Below, piece by piece: positions 55,685-64,000 of a stretch of 64,000 bases of DNA. A program made the translations under genes and the position numbers. The DNA comes from Alphaproteobacteria bacterium (GTDB taxonomy: Bacteria; Pseudomonadota; Alphaproteobacteria; Rhizobiales; Aestuariivirgaceae): assembly GCA_024640405.1 (NCBI GenBank), contig JAHEFB010000019.1, positions 1 to 64,000 of the forward strand, written 5' to 3'. The notes under the pieces were generated by a model that was given only the letters and a program-made list of their open reading frames with translations, was not told the origin of the DNA and searched no databases. Position 1 is the first letter of the stretch. Each line of letters begins with the position of its first letter.

Positions 55685-56438
55685 GAGAAGGATGATCCGC
55701 TGTTACGGAGGTCGTGACATGCCGGAAGGCGTCTTCCAGGCTGGAAGCTCTGCCGCTGTCCGGCCCAAGCTTGCGAAGGTCTGCGGCCGTTCCATCCGCC
55801 ACGATTGCACCTTGATCAATGATAACCGCTCGCGTACAGACCGCGTCCACTTCTTCAAGAATATGCGTAGATATGACTATGGCGCGATCTGCTGACATAT
55901 CGCGGATCAGCTGCCGGACGTGGTGTTTCTGATTGGGGTCCAGGCCATCGGTGGGCTCATCCAGAATGAGCACCTTGGGCTCGTGCAGGATAGCTTGCGC
56001 CAGCCCGACACGGCGCTTGAAGCCCTTTGACATGGTCTCGATCGGTTGTTCCAGCACATCACCCAGATCGGTTCTGTCCACTGCACGGGCAATGGCCTCA
56101 CGTGCGCCATCGCCTTTCAGGCCGCGCATCCTTGCGCAAAACCTCAAGAATGCCGAGACCGACATTTCTCCATAGGCCGGTGCTCCTTCCGGCAGGTACC
56201 CGAGATTCTGCCGTGCCAGTTCAGGCTGGTCGGCTACATCCACACCACAGATACGGGCGCTGCCTTCATCGGCCGCCAGAAAACCTGCGGCCATTTTCAT
56301 TGTGGTTGATTTTCCGGCACCGTTCGGGCCCAGAAACCCCAACACTTCCCCGGCAGGCACTTCAAGTGAAATGCCGTCCACAGCAGTGAACGATTGAAAA
56401 CGTTTTACCAGGTTTTTGAGTTCGAGCAGTGCGGACAT
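55677..56438 (-). CDS. ABC transporter ATPase, GldA-like
   Basis: The 253-residue ATPase has Walker A GPNGAGKST (residues 37-45), the signature MSKGFKRRVGLAQA, Walker B VLILDEPTDGLD and the switch histidine STHILEE. It energises the permease encoded next. The start is taken as the ATG at 56438 (MSALLELKNLVKRF); an in-frame ATG at 56462 would add eight residues. This is the promoter-proximal gene of the operon. Confidence 0.9.
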   Translation of the reverse strand: MSALLELKNLVKRFQSFTAVDGISLEVPAGEVLGFLGPNGAGKSTTMKMAAGFLAADEGSARICGVDVADQPELARQNLGYLPEGAPAYGEMSVSAFLRFCARMRGLKGDGAREAIARAVDRTDLGDVLEQPIETMSKGFKRRVGLAQAILHEPKVLILDEPTDGLDPNQKHHVRQLIRDMSADRAIVISTHILEEVDAVCTRAVIIDQGAIVADGTAADLRKLGPDSGRASSLEDAFRHVTTSVTADHPSHV

Positions 56439-56635
56439 CCGGTCTTTCGCAAATCGAATCATCGGGCAGAGTCAGAGGAACATGCCGACTATCTATGCGT
56501 CTTGCGGCAATGTTTCAACCCGGCAGGAGCTTGCCAGTTTAATCACCATGTTTCATGTTGCCGGGCAGGCTGTTCGATTTAACCGGCATGGCCTGAAATT
56601 TGACCGCTGCAACAACCGGTACGAGGGACAACGCC

Positions 56636-56998
56636 ATGGCTCCAACCAAAACACCTGCAAGGCTGGCAGCCTTCAAGGATCTCGAATTCATACCGCGTGC
56701 CGAAGGTGGTGATCAGGCGCAACTGGCCAGCATTTGCTCCACCCAGGACGGAAGCGAACTTGGCTGCGGCATGGCGCGGCTGAGCAATGCCAGGCTGGAA
56801 TGGACAGTCAAGTACGACGAGGTGCTGCACGTGGTCGAGGGCAGGTTGAGAGTTCAGACGCCGGAAGGAATTCTTGAGGCCGGCAAAAACGATTCCATAT
56901 GGCTGCCGGCCGGCACGCCGCTCGTGTATGAGGCCGAAGACGCCCTGGTGTTCTTTGCCATTCACCCGGCCAACTGGCCCGACGCCCAATCGGAATGA
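56636..56998 (+). CDS. Cupin-domain protein, EutQ-like
   Basis: The 120-residue protein has a single cupin barrel: DEVLHVVEGRLRVQTPEG and NDSIWLPAGTPLVYEAEDAL. It resembles the C-terminal half of EutQ of ethanolamine utilisation. The ATG at 56636 follows GAGGG. It lies 9 bases before an FAD-dependent oxidase gene, suggesting a shared amine substrate, but no other eut gene is present. Confidence 0.78.
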   Translation: MAPTKTPARLAAFKDLEFIPRAEGGDQAQLASICSTQDGSELGCGMARLSNARLEWTVKYDEVLHVVEGRLRVQTPEGILEAGKNDSIWLPAGTPLVYEAEDALVFFAIHPANWPDAQSE

Positions 56999-57007
56999 GA
57001 CGCTGAC

Positions 57008-58324
57008 ATGAAAATCAACCTTTTGCCCAAAGACGACAATACCAACGGATGGAGCGCGATCCTCTCCCCTCGCCAGCACCAGCCCGCGCTTGCCGATAAT
57101 ATCAGGGCCGACTGGCTGGTAATCGGTGCGGGTTTTGCGGGACTTTCCGCAGCAAGGCAACTCGCCAGCAACAGACCTGATGATCGCATCGTCCTGCTGG
57201 AAGCCAATGAGGCAGCGGAAGGAGCGTCCGGCAGGAATTCGGGCTTTGCAATCGACCTGCCCCACAATGTCGGCTCGTCGCTGGAAGAGCTTGAGGCATC
57301 AAGATGCTATATGGGGCTGGCACGGGCCGCCATTGAGCATCTCGAAGACCTGGTGAAGCAGCACAGGATCGACTGCGGCTGGGCAAAGAGAGGCAAGTAT
57401 CACGCGGCAGTCAGTACGCGCGGCACGAGTGAGGTGCTTGAGCCGTTTGCTCGTGAACTGGAAGCCATCGGTGAACCGCTGACCTGGATTGAAAGGGAAG
57501 AGTTGAGCAGCAAGCTTGGCACAAACCACTTTAACGCCGCCATCTATACACCCGGCTGCATATTGATGAACCCCGCAGCGTTGACGCGCGGCCTGGCCGA
57601 CACCCTGCCCGGCAATGTCGAGCTTTACGAACATTCTCCTGTTCTGGATATCGATTACACCAACGGCGTAACCGCGCAGACACCTGAGGGCAGTGTTTTT
57701 GCCCCCAAACTCATCATATGCGTCAATGGGCTGGCCGACCAGTTCGGGTTCTACCGTGGCCGGCTGTTGCGGTTTGCAGCCCATGCCAGCCTGAGCAGGC
57801 CGTTGACCGAAGCCGAGCAAAAAGCCTATGGCGTCGATCTCGACTGGGGATTGACGCCTGCCAACGCATTTGCAGGCATCACCATGCGGTATACGCCGGA
57901 CAAACGCATATTGATTCGGCAAAATATCCACTTCCAGCCGTCTGTTCGCTACACTGACGCTGGACGCGCCGAAATCGCCAAAGACCACAAGCGATTGTTC
58001 GATGACCGTTTTCCGATGCTGCCGGACGTCACCATGGAACATACCTGGACCGGTTTCATCTGCCTGTCTGAAAATGGCGCGCCTGGTTTTGGCAAGGTCG
58101 CAGGCAATGTCTGGGCGGCTACCTGCCAGAACGCCGTCGGGGTAACAAAAGGCACAATTTCCGGAAAACTGGCGGCAGACATGGCCTGCGGTGTCGACAA
58201 TCCGATGATTGCCGACATGGAAAGCCTTGGCAGCCCGTCAAAAGTCCCGCCGCGCCCGTTCCTGGACATAGGTGTCAGAGCCAAGTTTGCCTGGGAACTG
58301 TTCCGCAATCGCCACGAGGCGTAA
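57008..58324 (+). CDS. FAD-dependent amine/amino-acid oxidoreductase (DAO family)
   Basis: The 438-residue flavoprotein has the dinucleotide motif VIGAGFAGLSAARQL (about residues 38-52) and the DAO fold, with GASGRNSGFAIDLPHNVGS, which resembles gamma-glutamylputrescine oxidase and related amine oxidases. The C-terminal segment GFICLSENGAPGFGK is typical. It likely oxidises an amine to an aldehyde with release of H2O2 and ammonia. Its TAA stop is the left target duplication of the nested MITE, so the element inserted at the stop codon without changing the protein. Confidence 0.83.
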   Translation: MKINLLPKDDNTNGWSAILSPRQHQPALADNIRADWLVIGAGFAGLSAARQLASNRPDDRIVLLEANEAAEGASGRNSGFAIDLPHNVGSSLEELEASRCYMGLARAAIEHLEDLVKQHRIDCGWAKRGKYHAAVSTRGTSEVLEPFARELEAIGEPLTWIEREELSSKLGTNHFNAAIYTPGCILMNPAALTRGLADTLPGNVELYEHSPVLDIDYTNGVTAQTPEGSVFAPKLIICVNGLADQFGFYRGRLLRFAAHASLSRPLTEAEQKAYGVDLDWGLTPANAFAGITMRYTPDKRILIRQNIHFQPSVRYTDAGRAEIAKDHKRLFDDRFPMLPDVTMEHTWTGFICLSENGAPGFGKVAGNVWAATCQNAVGVTKGTISGKLAADMACGVDNPMIADMESLGSPSKVPPRPFLDIGVRAKFAWELFRNRHEA

Positions 58325-58424
58325 TACCAACGGAAGCAATTATTGACTCATTTGACCGATTTTTCGCGTTTGCCGGCCAGGCATGCTTCACGCCGTGGTC
58401 TATCCGGCCACAAGTGGAGCATAA

Positions 58425-58686
58425 TACCAAAGGAAGTAATTATTGACCCATTTGATGGAGCCAAACCCGGTCATTCTGGCAGGCGCGGTGCGCAGCGCGA
58501 TGCGGTGCATCGGGCAAGCGCTGCAACGCACCAGATGGGCGGATTTGGCCCACCGAAGGCCGGTTTTTCACATCCGCTGGACGTCGTTATGCTCCACTGG
58601 TGGTCAACCAGACCAATGCGTGAAGCATGCCTAGCCAACAGACGTGAAAAATCGGTCAAATGGGTCAATAATTACTTCCTTTGGTA
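58425..58686. mobile_element. Inner intact MITE, 262 bases
   Basis: The terminal inverted repeats are identical over about 31 bases: TACCAAAGGAAGTAATTA on the left, continuing through GACCCATTTGA, with the exact reverse complement on the right. TAA flanks both sides (58422-58424 and 58687-58689). The surrounding outer element reads through continuously if this piece and one TAA are removed, which proves insertion. It has no coding capacity. The transposase family that moves it is unknown. Confidence 0.85.
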
Positions 58687-58721
58687 TAACGACGTCCGGT
58701 GATCGCGAAAAACCGGCCTGT

Positions 58722-58778
58722 AGAGCGACATGGGTTTAACAAACCCATGAAGTTGCTCTACCACTTTGAAAGCGATCA
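58722..58778. repeat. Dispersed palindromic repeat, copy 2
   Basis: The arms AGAGCGAC / GTTGCTCT and TGGGTTT / AAACCCA with the tail ACCACTTTGAAAGCGATCA match the repeat at 31981. Here it continues into a second hairpin (GATCAGG ... CCTGATC, about 58774-58819). The combined segment of about 100 bases lies inside the outer MITE and appears to be a separate insertion. Confidence 0.75.
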
Positions 58779-58965
58779 GGTTTATGGTTTTTGGTGAACA
58801 TCCAAAAATCATCCTGATCTTGTGGGCCAAATCCGCCCATCTGGTGCGTTGCCGCGCTTACCCGATGCGACCAGCATCGCGCTGCGCACGGCGCCTGCCA
58901 GAATGGCCGGATTTGACTCCATCAAATGGGTCAACAATTACTTCCGTTGGTATAAGGCTTGCACG

Positions 58966-59604
58966 TTACGCTTCATCTTCCGGGTATATCCACGGCTCGG
59001 CCCTGCCGGCAGCTTGCCACTCCTGCCACGCCGGCAATGATTTCATGGCAATCCTGTATGTCGTGACGGAAACATCCTGAGACAGCTCGTAAATTTCCAG
59101 CCTGTTGACCACGGGCGCAAACATCGCATCTGCATTACAGAATTCCCCGAACAGGAAAGGCCCGCCTGACTTCTCAAGACACTCCCGCCATATATCCTCA
59201 ATGCGGGTCACGTCTTTTCGCACAGCCTCAGATACGTCAATCGCCCCAATCCTTCGAGCCATGTTCATCGGGCACTCGCTGCGCAAGTCTCCGAAGCCGC
59301 CAAGCATTTCAGCTGAAATCGCCCGGGCATGAGCACGCTGGTTGACATCCTGAGGCCAGAATCCCTTGTCCGGATGCAGATCAGCCAGATATTCCAGAAT
59401 GGCCAGAGATTCCCAGACCTTCACGCCGTTATTGTCCAGCATCGGCACTTTACCGGTCGGCGAAAAGGTCCTGAAATCAACCCGCTCGGGATGATCGTCA
59501 AACCGGCGCAGCACTGCGGTGAACTCCAAGCCCTTCACTTTCATCGCTATCCACGGCCTGAACGACCACGATGAATACTTCTGGTTTCCGATGTAAAGAT
59601 CCAT
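58966..59604 (-). CDS. Glutathione S-transferase family protein
   Basis: The 212-residue protein has the thioredoxin-like N-domain (MDLYIGNQKYSSWSFRPWIA, then GKVPMLDNNGVKVWESLAI with the glutathione-binding ES pair) and an all-helical C-domain. The SSWS stretch (residues 11-14) holds the likely catalytic serine or tyrosine. The substrate is unknown. Its stop lies 13 bases from the MITE target duplication. Confidence 0.85.
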   Translation of the reverse strand: MDLYIGNQKYSSWSFRPWIAMKVKGLEFTAVLRRFDDHPERVDFRTFSPTGKVPMLDNNGVKVWESLAILEYLADLHPDKGFWPQDVNQRAHARAISAEMLGGFGDLRSECPMNMARRIGAIDVSEAVRKDVTRIEDIWRECLEKSGGPFLFGEFCNADAMFAPVVNRLEIYELSQDVSVTTYRIAMKSLPAWQEWQAAGRAEPWIYPEDEA

Positions 59605-59623
59605 GTTGCAATGCTCCTTGGAT

Positions 59624-59653
59624 AAAAAAGACCCGGCAGGTGAACCTGCCGGG
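59624..59653 (-). terminator. Rho-independent terminator of rpsD
   Basis: A ten-base stem CCCGGCAGGT (59632-59641) / ACCTGCCGGG (59644-59653) with a two-base gap is flanked on the left by AAAAAA, so on the minus strand the stem is followed by a T run. It lies 28 bases beyond the rpsD stop and upstream of the GST gene. Confidence 0.85.
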
Positions 59654-59680
59654 CCGGATTTCGATAAGCTGAAAGTCGGA

Positions 59681-60298
59681 TCAGCTTGAATAAAATTCGA
59701 TGACCAGGTTCGGTTCCATCATAACCGGATATGGCACGTCGGCCAAAAGCGGGATGCGCACCAGTTTGGCTGTCAGTTTCTTGTGATCTGCATCGATATA
59801 GTCCGGCACATCGCGTTCCGGGCTCTGGATGGCTTCCAGTACCAGACCCATTTCACGTGATTTCTGGCGCACTTCCACGACATCGTCGATCTGGACGCGA
59901 TAGCTCGGCACGTTGACCCGCTTGCCGTTCACCAGCACGTGGCCGTGATTGACAAACTGGCGCGCTGCAAAAACCGTAGGAACCAGTTTTGCGCGATACA
60001 CAACTGCATCAAGCCGGCGCTCGAGCAGGCCGATCAGGTTTTCAGCGGTGTTGCCCTTGATCCGCGAAGCTTCCTTGTAGGTCGCCAGGAATTGTTTTTC
60101 AGAGATAGAGCCGTAATAGCCTTTCAGCTTCTGCTTGGCGCGCAACTGCGTACCGAAGTCACTGAGTTTGCCCTTGCGGCGCTGGCCATGCTGGCCCGGG
60201 CCGTATTCACGGCGATTGACCGGGGATTTCGGACGGCCCCAGATGTTTTCGCCCATACGGCGATCGAGTTTGTACTTTGAGCTTACACGGTTAGACAT
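59681..60298 (-). CDS. rpsD: 30S ribosomal protein S4
   Basis: The 205-residue protein starts [20 protein letters not shown], the alphaproteobacterial S4 form without the zinc-binding cysteines, continues with the S4 RNA-binding domain ([40 protein letters not shown]) and ends in a conserved tail. The ATG at 60298 fits family length; the frame is open up to 60505 but not conserved. GGAG lies 12 bases upstream. It is transcribed alone, with its own terminator. Confidence 0.97.
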   Translation of the reverse strand: MSNRVSSKYKLDRRMGENIWGRPKSPVNRREYGPGQHGQRRKGKLSDFGTQLRAKQKLKGYYGSISEKQFLATYKEASRIKGNTAENLIGLLERRLDAVVYRAKLVPTVFAARQFVNHGHVLVNGKRVNVPSYRVQIDDVVEVRQKSREMGLVLEAIQSPERDVPDYIDADHKKLTAKLVRIPLLADVPYPVMMEPNLVIEFYSS

Positions 60299-60565
60299 TT
60301 TTGCAATGCACTCCAGTTCAAAAAATAAAAACAGCGGCCAGTGCCGGATAAAATTCCGCTGACCGCCTATCGGGTTATGAAGCCTGCTCTCCTTCTCACC
60401 GGTCTCCCGGTCCGACAGACTGTTCCTCCTCAAAGTGTTCCCGCGTTTAAAATTCGGGAAAGGCGAAACGGTCACGAGCAAGCAATGTTCCGGCCTTGAC
60501 GGCACAGAACGAAGTGGCTTTTACGCCTGAACTCGGCAACTGTCAAACACCAGTGTCACTTCATG

Positions 60566-61177
60566 TCACCACAGGGTTTTCCGGGCTCGTTCCCGCCAGG
60601 CGTCGTCATAGGGTTTGCCGCCAACTTCGCCGTTGGTCAGTGCAGCCAGCACATCGCCCGGCGTTGGCAGCGTCTTCGGATCAACCTGCGCTTCGCTGCT
60701 CCACAACTTCGAGCGTACAATGGCCCGTGCGCACTGAAAATAAACCGCCTGCGTTTCAACAACGATTACAGATCGCGGCGCCTTGCCGTCTACCGCAAAG
60801 GATGCAAGCAGATCTTCATCAATGCTGATATGTGCTTTTCCGTTTACCCGCAATGTGCTGCCGGAACCTGGCACCATGAACAACAGGCCGACCTGCGGAT
60901 CACGCACAATATTGCGCAGACTGTCGACACGGTTGTTGCCGCGCCTGTCAGGCATCATCAAGATGCGTACGTCGTGAATGCGAACAAACCCCGCCTTGTC
61001 ACCTCGCGGCGAACAGTCCAGGCCTTCCGGCCCTGAAGTTGCCAGCGCCACAAACGGCGAGGCCTTGATGAAGGCGGCATAATGAGGAGTGACGTAATCA
61101 ATTTCCTTGATTAGTGACGGCCGGCCAGGCTCGCCATAAATTGCCGCAAGCTGTTCAACAGTTTCGATCCGGTTCAT
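60566..61177 (-). CDS. Pyridoxamine 5'-phosphate oxidase-related flavin-binding protein
   Basis: The 203-residue protein has the split-barrel PNPOx fold: FVALATSGPEGLDCSPRGDK near residue 45, VRILMMPDRRGNNRVDSLRN and GLLFMVPGSGSTLRVNGKAH. It resembles the MSMEG_1061-type FMN-dependent PNPOx group. A redox role on an unknown small molecule is likely. The ATG at 61177 follows an AGGACGCGAG site. The gene is 21 bases from murI on the same strand. Confidence 0.82.
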   Translation of the reverse strand: MNRIETVEQLAAIYGEPGRPSLIKEIDYVTPHYAAFIKASPFVALATSGPEGLDCSPRGDKAGFVRIHDVRILMMPDRRGNNRVDSLRNIVRDPQVGLLFMVPGSGSTLRVNGKAHISIDEDLLASFAVDGKAPRSVIVVETQAVYFQCARAIVRSKLWSSEAQVDPKTLPTPGDVLAALTNGEVGGKPYDDAWRERARKTLW

Positions 61178-61198
61178 CAACTCGCGTCCTGTTCTGGT

Positions 61199-62020
61199 TT
61201 AAAGGGGAATGTCCACAATTCGCAGCTTGTCAAATCCAGCACCGGCAAATCCGGCAGGTACAATGTCTGTGGCCTGTCCCTGGGAGGTGAGAATTACAGT
61301 GTCCTGCGCCACGTCAACAGCATCCGCCCGGGTTTTTTCGACATCTGCCAGTATGGAGGAAGTGCGCCTCGCAATCGCCGGAGCCGGATCAATCCAGGTA
61401 ACCGGCCAGGGTGCTACTTGCTGCATTTCATCCAGCAGAAGCGGATAGTGCGTGCACCCAAGTACCACCACATCAGCCGGCGCGCCGCCTTTTTTTCGAA
61501 ACACAGGACTGATTTCCGCCAGCAGCTCATCCGGGTCGACGGCTCCGCCCGCCAATTTGATCTCCGCCAGTTCTGCAAGCCTTGGCGCGCCGTGCAACAT
61601 GACTTTGCAGTGAAATGCGTAAGTGTGTATCAGCGTTCTGGTGTATTCACGCCTGACCGTTCCAGGTGTCGCCAGCACACCAATGACACCGGTTTTCGTC
61701 TGGGCCGCTGCAGGCTTGATTGCCGGCACGGTTCCCACGAACGGCACCTGAAACTCTTCCCGCAGCACATCCAGCGCCAGTGTGCTGGCGGTATTGCACC
61801 CGATCACGACGCAATCCGGCTTCACCAGTTCCAGCAGATCCCGCATCACCCTCAAAATTCTGCGCACCAGCAGAACTTCGGCCCACTTGCCATAGGGAAA
61901 ACCGGCAGTATCGGCTGCATAAATCAAATCAGCATCCGGCAGTTGTTTGCGCAGGGCGTGCACCACGCTCAATCCGCCGGCACCTGAATCAAACACCAGA
62001 ATGCGCGGGCTGCGGCTCAT
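61199..62020 (-). CDS. murI: Glutamate racemase
   Basis: The 273-residue enzyme makes D-glutamate for peptidoglycan. The two catalytic cysteines lie in VVIGCNTAST (Cys75) and LGCTHYPLL (about Cys190), with the N-terminal DSGAGGLSVV. Its ATG overlaps the TGA of trmJ (ATGA), so the genes are coupled. The trmJ-murI order is common in Hyphomicrobiales. Confidence 0.94.
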   Translation of the reverse strand: MSRSPRILVFDSGAGGLSVVHALRKQLPDADLIYAADTAGFPYGKWAEVLLVRRILRVMRDLLELVKPDCVVIGCNTASTLALDVLREEFQVPFVGTVPAIKPAAAQTKTGVIGVLATPGTVRREYTRTLIHTYAFHCKVMLHGAPRLAELAEIKLAGGAVDPDELLAEISPVFRKKGGAPADVVVLGCTHYPLLLDEMQQVAPWPVTWIDPAPAIARRTSSILADVEKTRADAVDVAQDTVILTSQGQATDIVPAGFAGAGFDKLRIVDIPL

Positions 62021-62835
62021 CTTTCCGCCTCGCCGTCTGTTTCGCGGGGTCGAAGATGGGTTCGGGTCAGTGACGCAATGACGCCGCGTAAGGTCCGTAT
62101 TTCCTGTTGGCTGAGTTCAACGCGCTGAAACATGTTGCGCAAATTGCGGATCATGCCGGGGCGCATGGCGGGTGACTTGAAAAAACCGGCTGCCTCCAGT
62201 TCCGTCTCCAGGTGCGAGAAAAAGCCGTGCAGGTCCTGTTTGTTGGCCAGACCCTCGTCGCCACGGACCCTCAAGCCAGATCCCTTGATGGCCGCCAGCT
62301 CGCTGGTCCCCATACCGAGGCTGGCCGCGATGGGTTTGTACCACTCATAGCCGACCAGCAGCACGGCCTGCGCGATATTGATCGATGCAAACTCGGGATC
62401 CACAGGTGCTGTGATGATGACGTCACACAGAGATATCTCGTCATTGTTCAGCCCCCAGCGTTCCCGGCCGAACATGATCGCGATGCGCTCTCCGTTGGCT
62501 GCCCGGTCATGCATGTCCGCAGCGGCCTCTTGCGGTGTCATGACCTGCTTTGTCATGCCTCGCGGGCGCGCTGTTGTGGCATAGACCCGATGGAATTGCT
62601 CTATCGCCTTCATGCAGTCTTCATGCAGGCGGGCCTGTTCGATGATGTTTACTGCACCTGCCGAGGCACTGAGAGCACGCTCATTTGGCCAACCGTCCCT
62701 TGGCTCCACGATATGCAATTCCGACAGTGCAAAATTGGCCATCGCACGCGCTGCTGTGCCGATGTTCTCGCCCAGTTGCGGGTTCACCAGTATCACCGCC
62801 GGCTTGCCGGACTCATCTGCTTGCGAGGCTGTCAT
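62017..62835 (-). CDS. trmJ: tRNA (cytidine/uridine-2'-O-)-methyltransferase TrmJ
   Basis: The 272-residue SPOUT-class enzyme has the N-terminal motif ILVNPQLGENIGTAARAMAN, the middle IAIMFGRERWGLNNDEISLC and the knot motif FASINIAQAVLLVGYEWYK. TrmJ methylates position 32 of tRNA. The extra 100 C-terminal residues are usual. It is the first gene of the trmJ-murI pair and is divergent from the PilZ gene. Confidence 0.9.
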   Translation of the reverse strand: MTASQADESGKPAVILVNPQLGENIGTAARAMANFALSELHIVEPRDGWPNERALSASAGAVNIIEQARLHEDCMKAIEQFHRVYATTARPRGMTKQVMTPQEAAADMHDRAANGERIAIMFGRERWGLNNDEISLCDVIITAPVDPEFASINIAQAVLLVGYEWYKPIAASLGMGTSELAAIKGSGLRVRGDEGLANKQDLHGFFSHLETELEAAGFFKSPAMRPGMIRNLRNMFQRVELSQQEIRTLRGVIASLTRTHLRPRETDGEAER

Positions 62836-62938
62836 CGTGCGCTATGCGATACACCAGAGACTGAAAAATACAAGGCTCAAACAGCAATCACGGCCTACTG
62901 TGACCTTCGCGGTATCATTTACCCGGTTTTCACCAATC

Positions 62939-63397
62939 ATGAGCGATACTGGTTTCAACAAGCGGCGAATTGAAATTGAGTTCCGGAAAATGACCACGTC
63001 TGACCTGCATCAGCGTTTGCTTCACCAACTGGACCGGGTGAAGGCATTGAACACATCTTCTTTCCAGAGTTCGGCAAACCAGGGTCACCCTTCGCGGACC
63101 GGTGAAACCAATGCCGAACCTCCACACATTCCTGCCCTCGGTAACGGCAAGACCCGTGACGAAATCCGGCCACAGGTGCAAAAGACGGGTTCTATATCCT
63201 ATGCAGGCGGTGATCTGGATGTGGCATGTGAAATCAGTGATCTGACCTCGTCTGGCGCGAGACTGCGCCTGGCTGAAGATGTTACAATTCCATCCTGTTT
63301 CGACTTGACAATCCTGCCCGGCAACACTTCAAGAAAAGCCCAGGTTTGCTGGCGGGACGATCAAGAACTCGGCATCCAGTTTATCGAAGAAGACTAG
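62939..63397 (+). CDS. PilZ-domain protein
   Basis: The protein of about 152 residues has a hydrophilic N-terminal half and a C-terminal PilZ-like domain: CEISDLTSSGARLRLAED matches the (D/N)xSxxG motif of c-di-GMP binding, followed by VCWRDDQELGIQFIEED, with an arginine-rich stretch before it. The RxxxR motif is not obvious, so binding may be weak. The ATG at 62939 has no clear ribosome binding site; an in-frame ATG at 62990 (MTTSDLHQRLLHQ) is an alternative. Confidence 0.72.
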   Translation: MSDTGFNKRRIEIEFRKMTTSDLHQRLLHQLDRVKALNTSSFQSSANQGHPSRTGETNAEPPHIPALGNGKTRDEIRPQVQKTGSISYAGGDLDVACEISDLTSSGARLRLAEDVTIPSCFDLTILPGNTSRKAQVCWRDDQELGIQFIEED

Positions 63398-63543
63398 GCA
63401 ATCAACGCGTTTGCCGTTTCTTGATGCGGCGCGATGCCTGTTAGCCCAAGGTCATATTTGCTCTTGGCCGTTCGCTTTGCTATGACCCGCAGCACAATAA
63501 GTTGTGCGCTGCACCAAACCCCACAAAGCGAGGTTGAAATTCC

Positions 63544-64000
63544 ATGTCCAAGATCAAGGTTGCCAATCCCGTCGTTGAACTCGACGGCGACGAGATGACA
63601 CGCATCATATGGCAGTTCATCAAGGACAAACTGATCCATCCTTACCTCGATATCGATCTTAAATACTATGATCTGGGTATCGAATACCGCGACGAAACCG
63701 ATGACCAGGTCACCATTGATGCTGCTGAAGCGATCAAGAAATATGGCGTTGGTGTCAAATGCGCCACCATCACACCGGATGAACAGCGGGTCGAGGAATT
63801 CGGCCTTAAAAAAATGTGGCGCTCGCCAAACGGAACCATCCGCAACATTCTGGGCGGCGTAATTTTCCGCGCGCCGATCATCTGCCAGAACGTACCTCGC
63901 CTTGTGCCCGGGTGGACACAACCGATCGTTGTTGGCCGTCATGCCTTCGGCGACCAGTACCGCGCCACAGACTTCAGGTTCCCGACCGCGGGCAAGCTCA
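63544..64000 (+). CDS. icd: NADP-dependent isocitrate dehydrogenase, N-terminal part
   Basis: The gene starts [20 protein letters not shown] and continues with [30 protein letters not shown] and the NADP-site segment [19 protein letters not shown]. This is the dimeric type II isocitrate dehydrogenase of the TCA cycle. The window ends after about 152 codons, so the C-terminal two thirds are outside. GAGG lies about ten bases before the ATG. Confidence 0.95.
   Translation, partial: MSKIKVANPVVELDGDEMTRIIWQFIKDKLIHPYLDIDLKYYDLGIEYRDETDDQVTIDAAEAIKKYGVGVKCATITPDEQRVEEFGLKKMWRSPNGTIRNILGGVIFRAPIICQNVPRLVPGWTQPIVVGRHAFGDQYRATDFRFPTAGKL

Larger units (their letters stand above)
58325..58952. mobile_element. 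Outer MITE-type element interrupted by a younger copy and a palindromic repeat
   Basis: The element begins TACCAACGGAAGCAATTA and ends with the inverted equivalent (CTTCCGTTGGTA). It is flanked by TAA at 58322-58324 and at 58953-58955, a 3-base target duplication. Its two halves match, in reverse order and orientation, the halves of the inner element. It is split after GTGGAGCATAA by the inner element and again after AAACCGGCCT by a segment holding the palindromic repeat. No transposase is encoded, so it is non-autonomous. Confidence 0.8.

Noticed and set aside
58722-58760. Rho-independent terminator in the palindromic repeat
   Set aside because: The hairpin lacks a T run on either strand and recurs elsewhere with conserved flanking sequence.

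Overview
The window is a single chromosomal stretch of an alphaproteobacterium, most likely of the order Hyphomicrobiales (Rhizobiales). This rests on gene content and order rather than on an rRNA gene, since none is present. Supporting signs are the purC-purS-purQ ... purL-bolA-grxD block, the rpsD / murI / trmJ group followed by icd, a stand-alone DUF1476 F1-ATPase inhibitor, two DUF1127 small proteins, an NsrR-type Rrf2 regulator and TRAP transporters. No tRNA, rRNA, CRISPR array, prophage or complete insertion sequence was seen.

Layout. (1) 1-5.6 kb: a poorly understood left edge, an alginate-export-like outer-membrane barrel followed by a secreted serine hydrolase, and a membrane GGDEF-EAL protein. 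(2) 5.6-13.3 kb: a GlxA/CdhR-type AraC regulator divergent from a six-gene operon (BKACE, carnitine dehydrogenase, SDR, acyl-CoA dehydrogenase, ADP-forming acyl-CoA synthetase, CaiD-like hydratase). I read this as a gamma-butyrobetaine/carnitine catabolic island. (3) 13.4-19.9 kb: amidase, SRPBCC protein, lytic transglycosylase, a lipoprotein, an aminotransferase, and a GcvA-type LysR regulator divergent from a tiny protein. (4) 19.9-25.8 kb: a DMT exporter, a stand-alone AsnC ligand domain, an Asp/Glu racemase-family protein, a complete TRAP transporter and a BASS-type carrier. (5) 25.9-32.6 kb: DUF2259, purB, a large orphan zeta-toxin-like kinase, an L,D-transpeptidase, pncB and a frameshifted molybdopterin-type oxidoreductase. 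(6) 32.8-39.1 kb: DUF1127, a membrane protein, an nsrR-truncated haemoglobin operon with a visible operator, an aldolase, the ATPase inhibitor and the purC/purS/X/purQ cluster. (7) 39.3-49.4 kb: DUF1127 divergent from a MocR regulator, a TadG-like protein, a TlpA-like thioredoxin, purL-bolA-grxD, a Gly/Tyr-rich secreted protein, a frameshifted outer-membrane protein and a YigZ protein. (8) 49.3-58.3 kb: PPK2, an MFS transporter, a GldA/F/G-DUF4340 ABC operon, and a cupin with an FAD oxidase. (9) 58.3-64 kb: a nested miniature transposon, GST, rpsD, a flavin protein, murI, trmJ, a PilZ protein and the start of icd.

How the genes work together. De novo purine synthesis is the dominant housekeeping theme (purB, C, S, Q, L). 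The carnitine island should feed betaine and acetyl units to the cell. The nsrR-haemoglobin pair is a self-contained nitric-oxide response. Small non-autonomous repeats mark the otherwise quiet chromosome: a MITE family with 3-bp TAA target duplications, sitting at stop codons, and a palindromic dispersed repeat.

Two genes are split by single-base frameshifts. These may be real decay or assembly errors; the reads would settle it.
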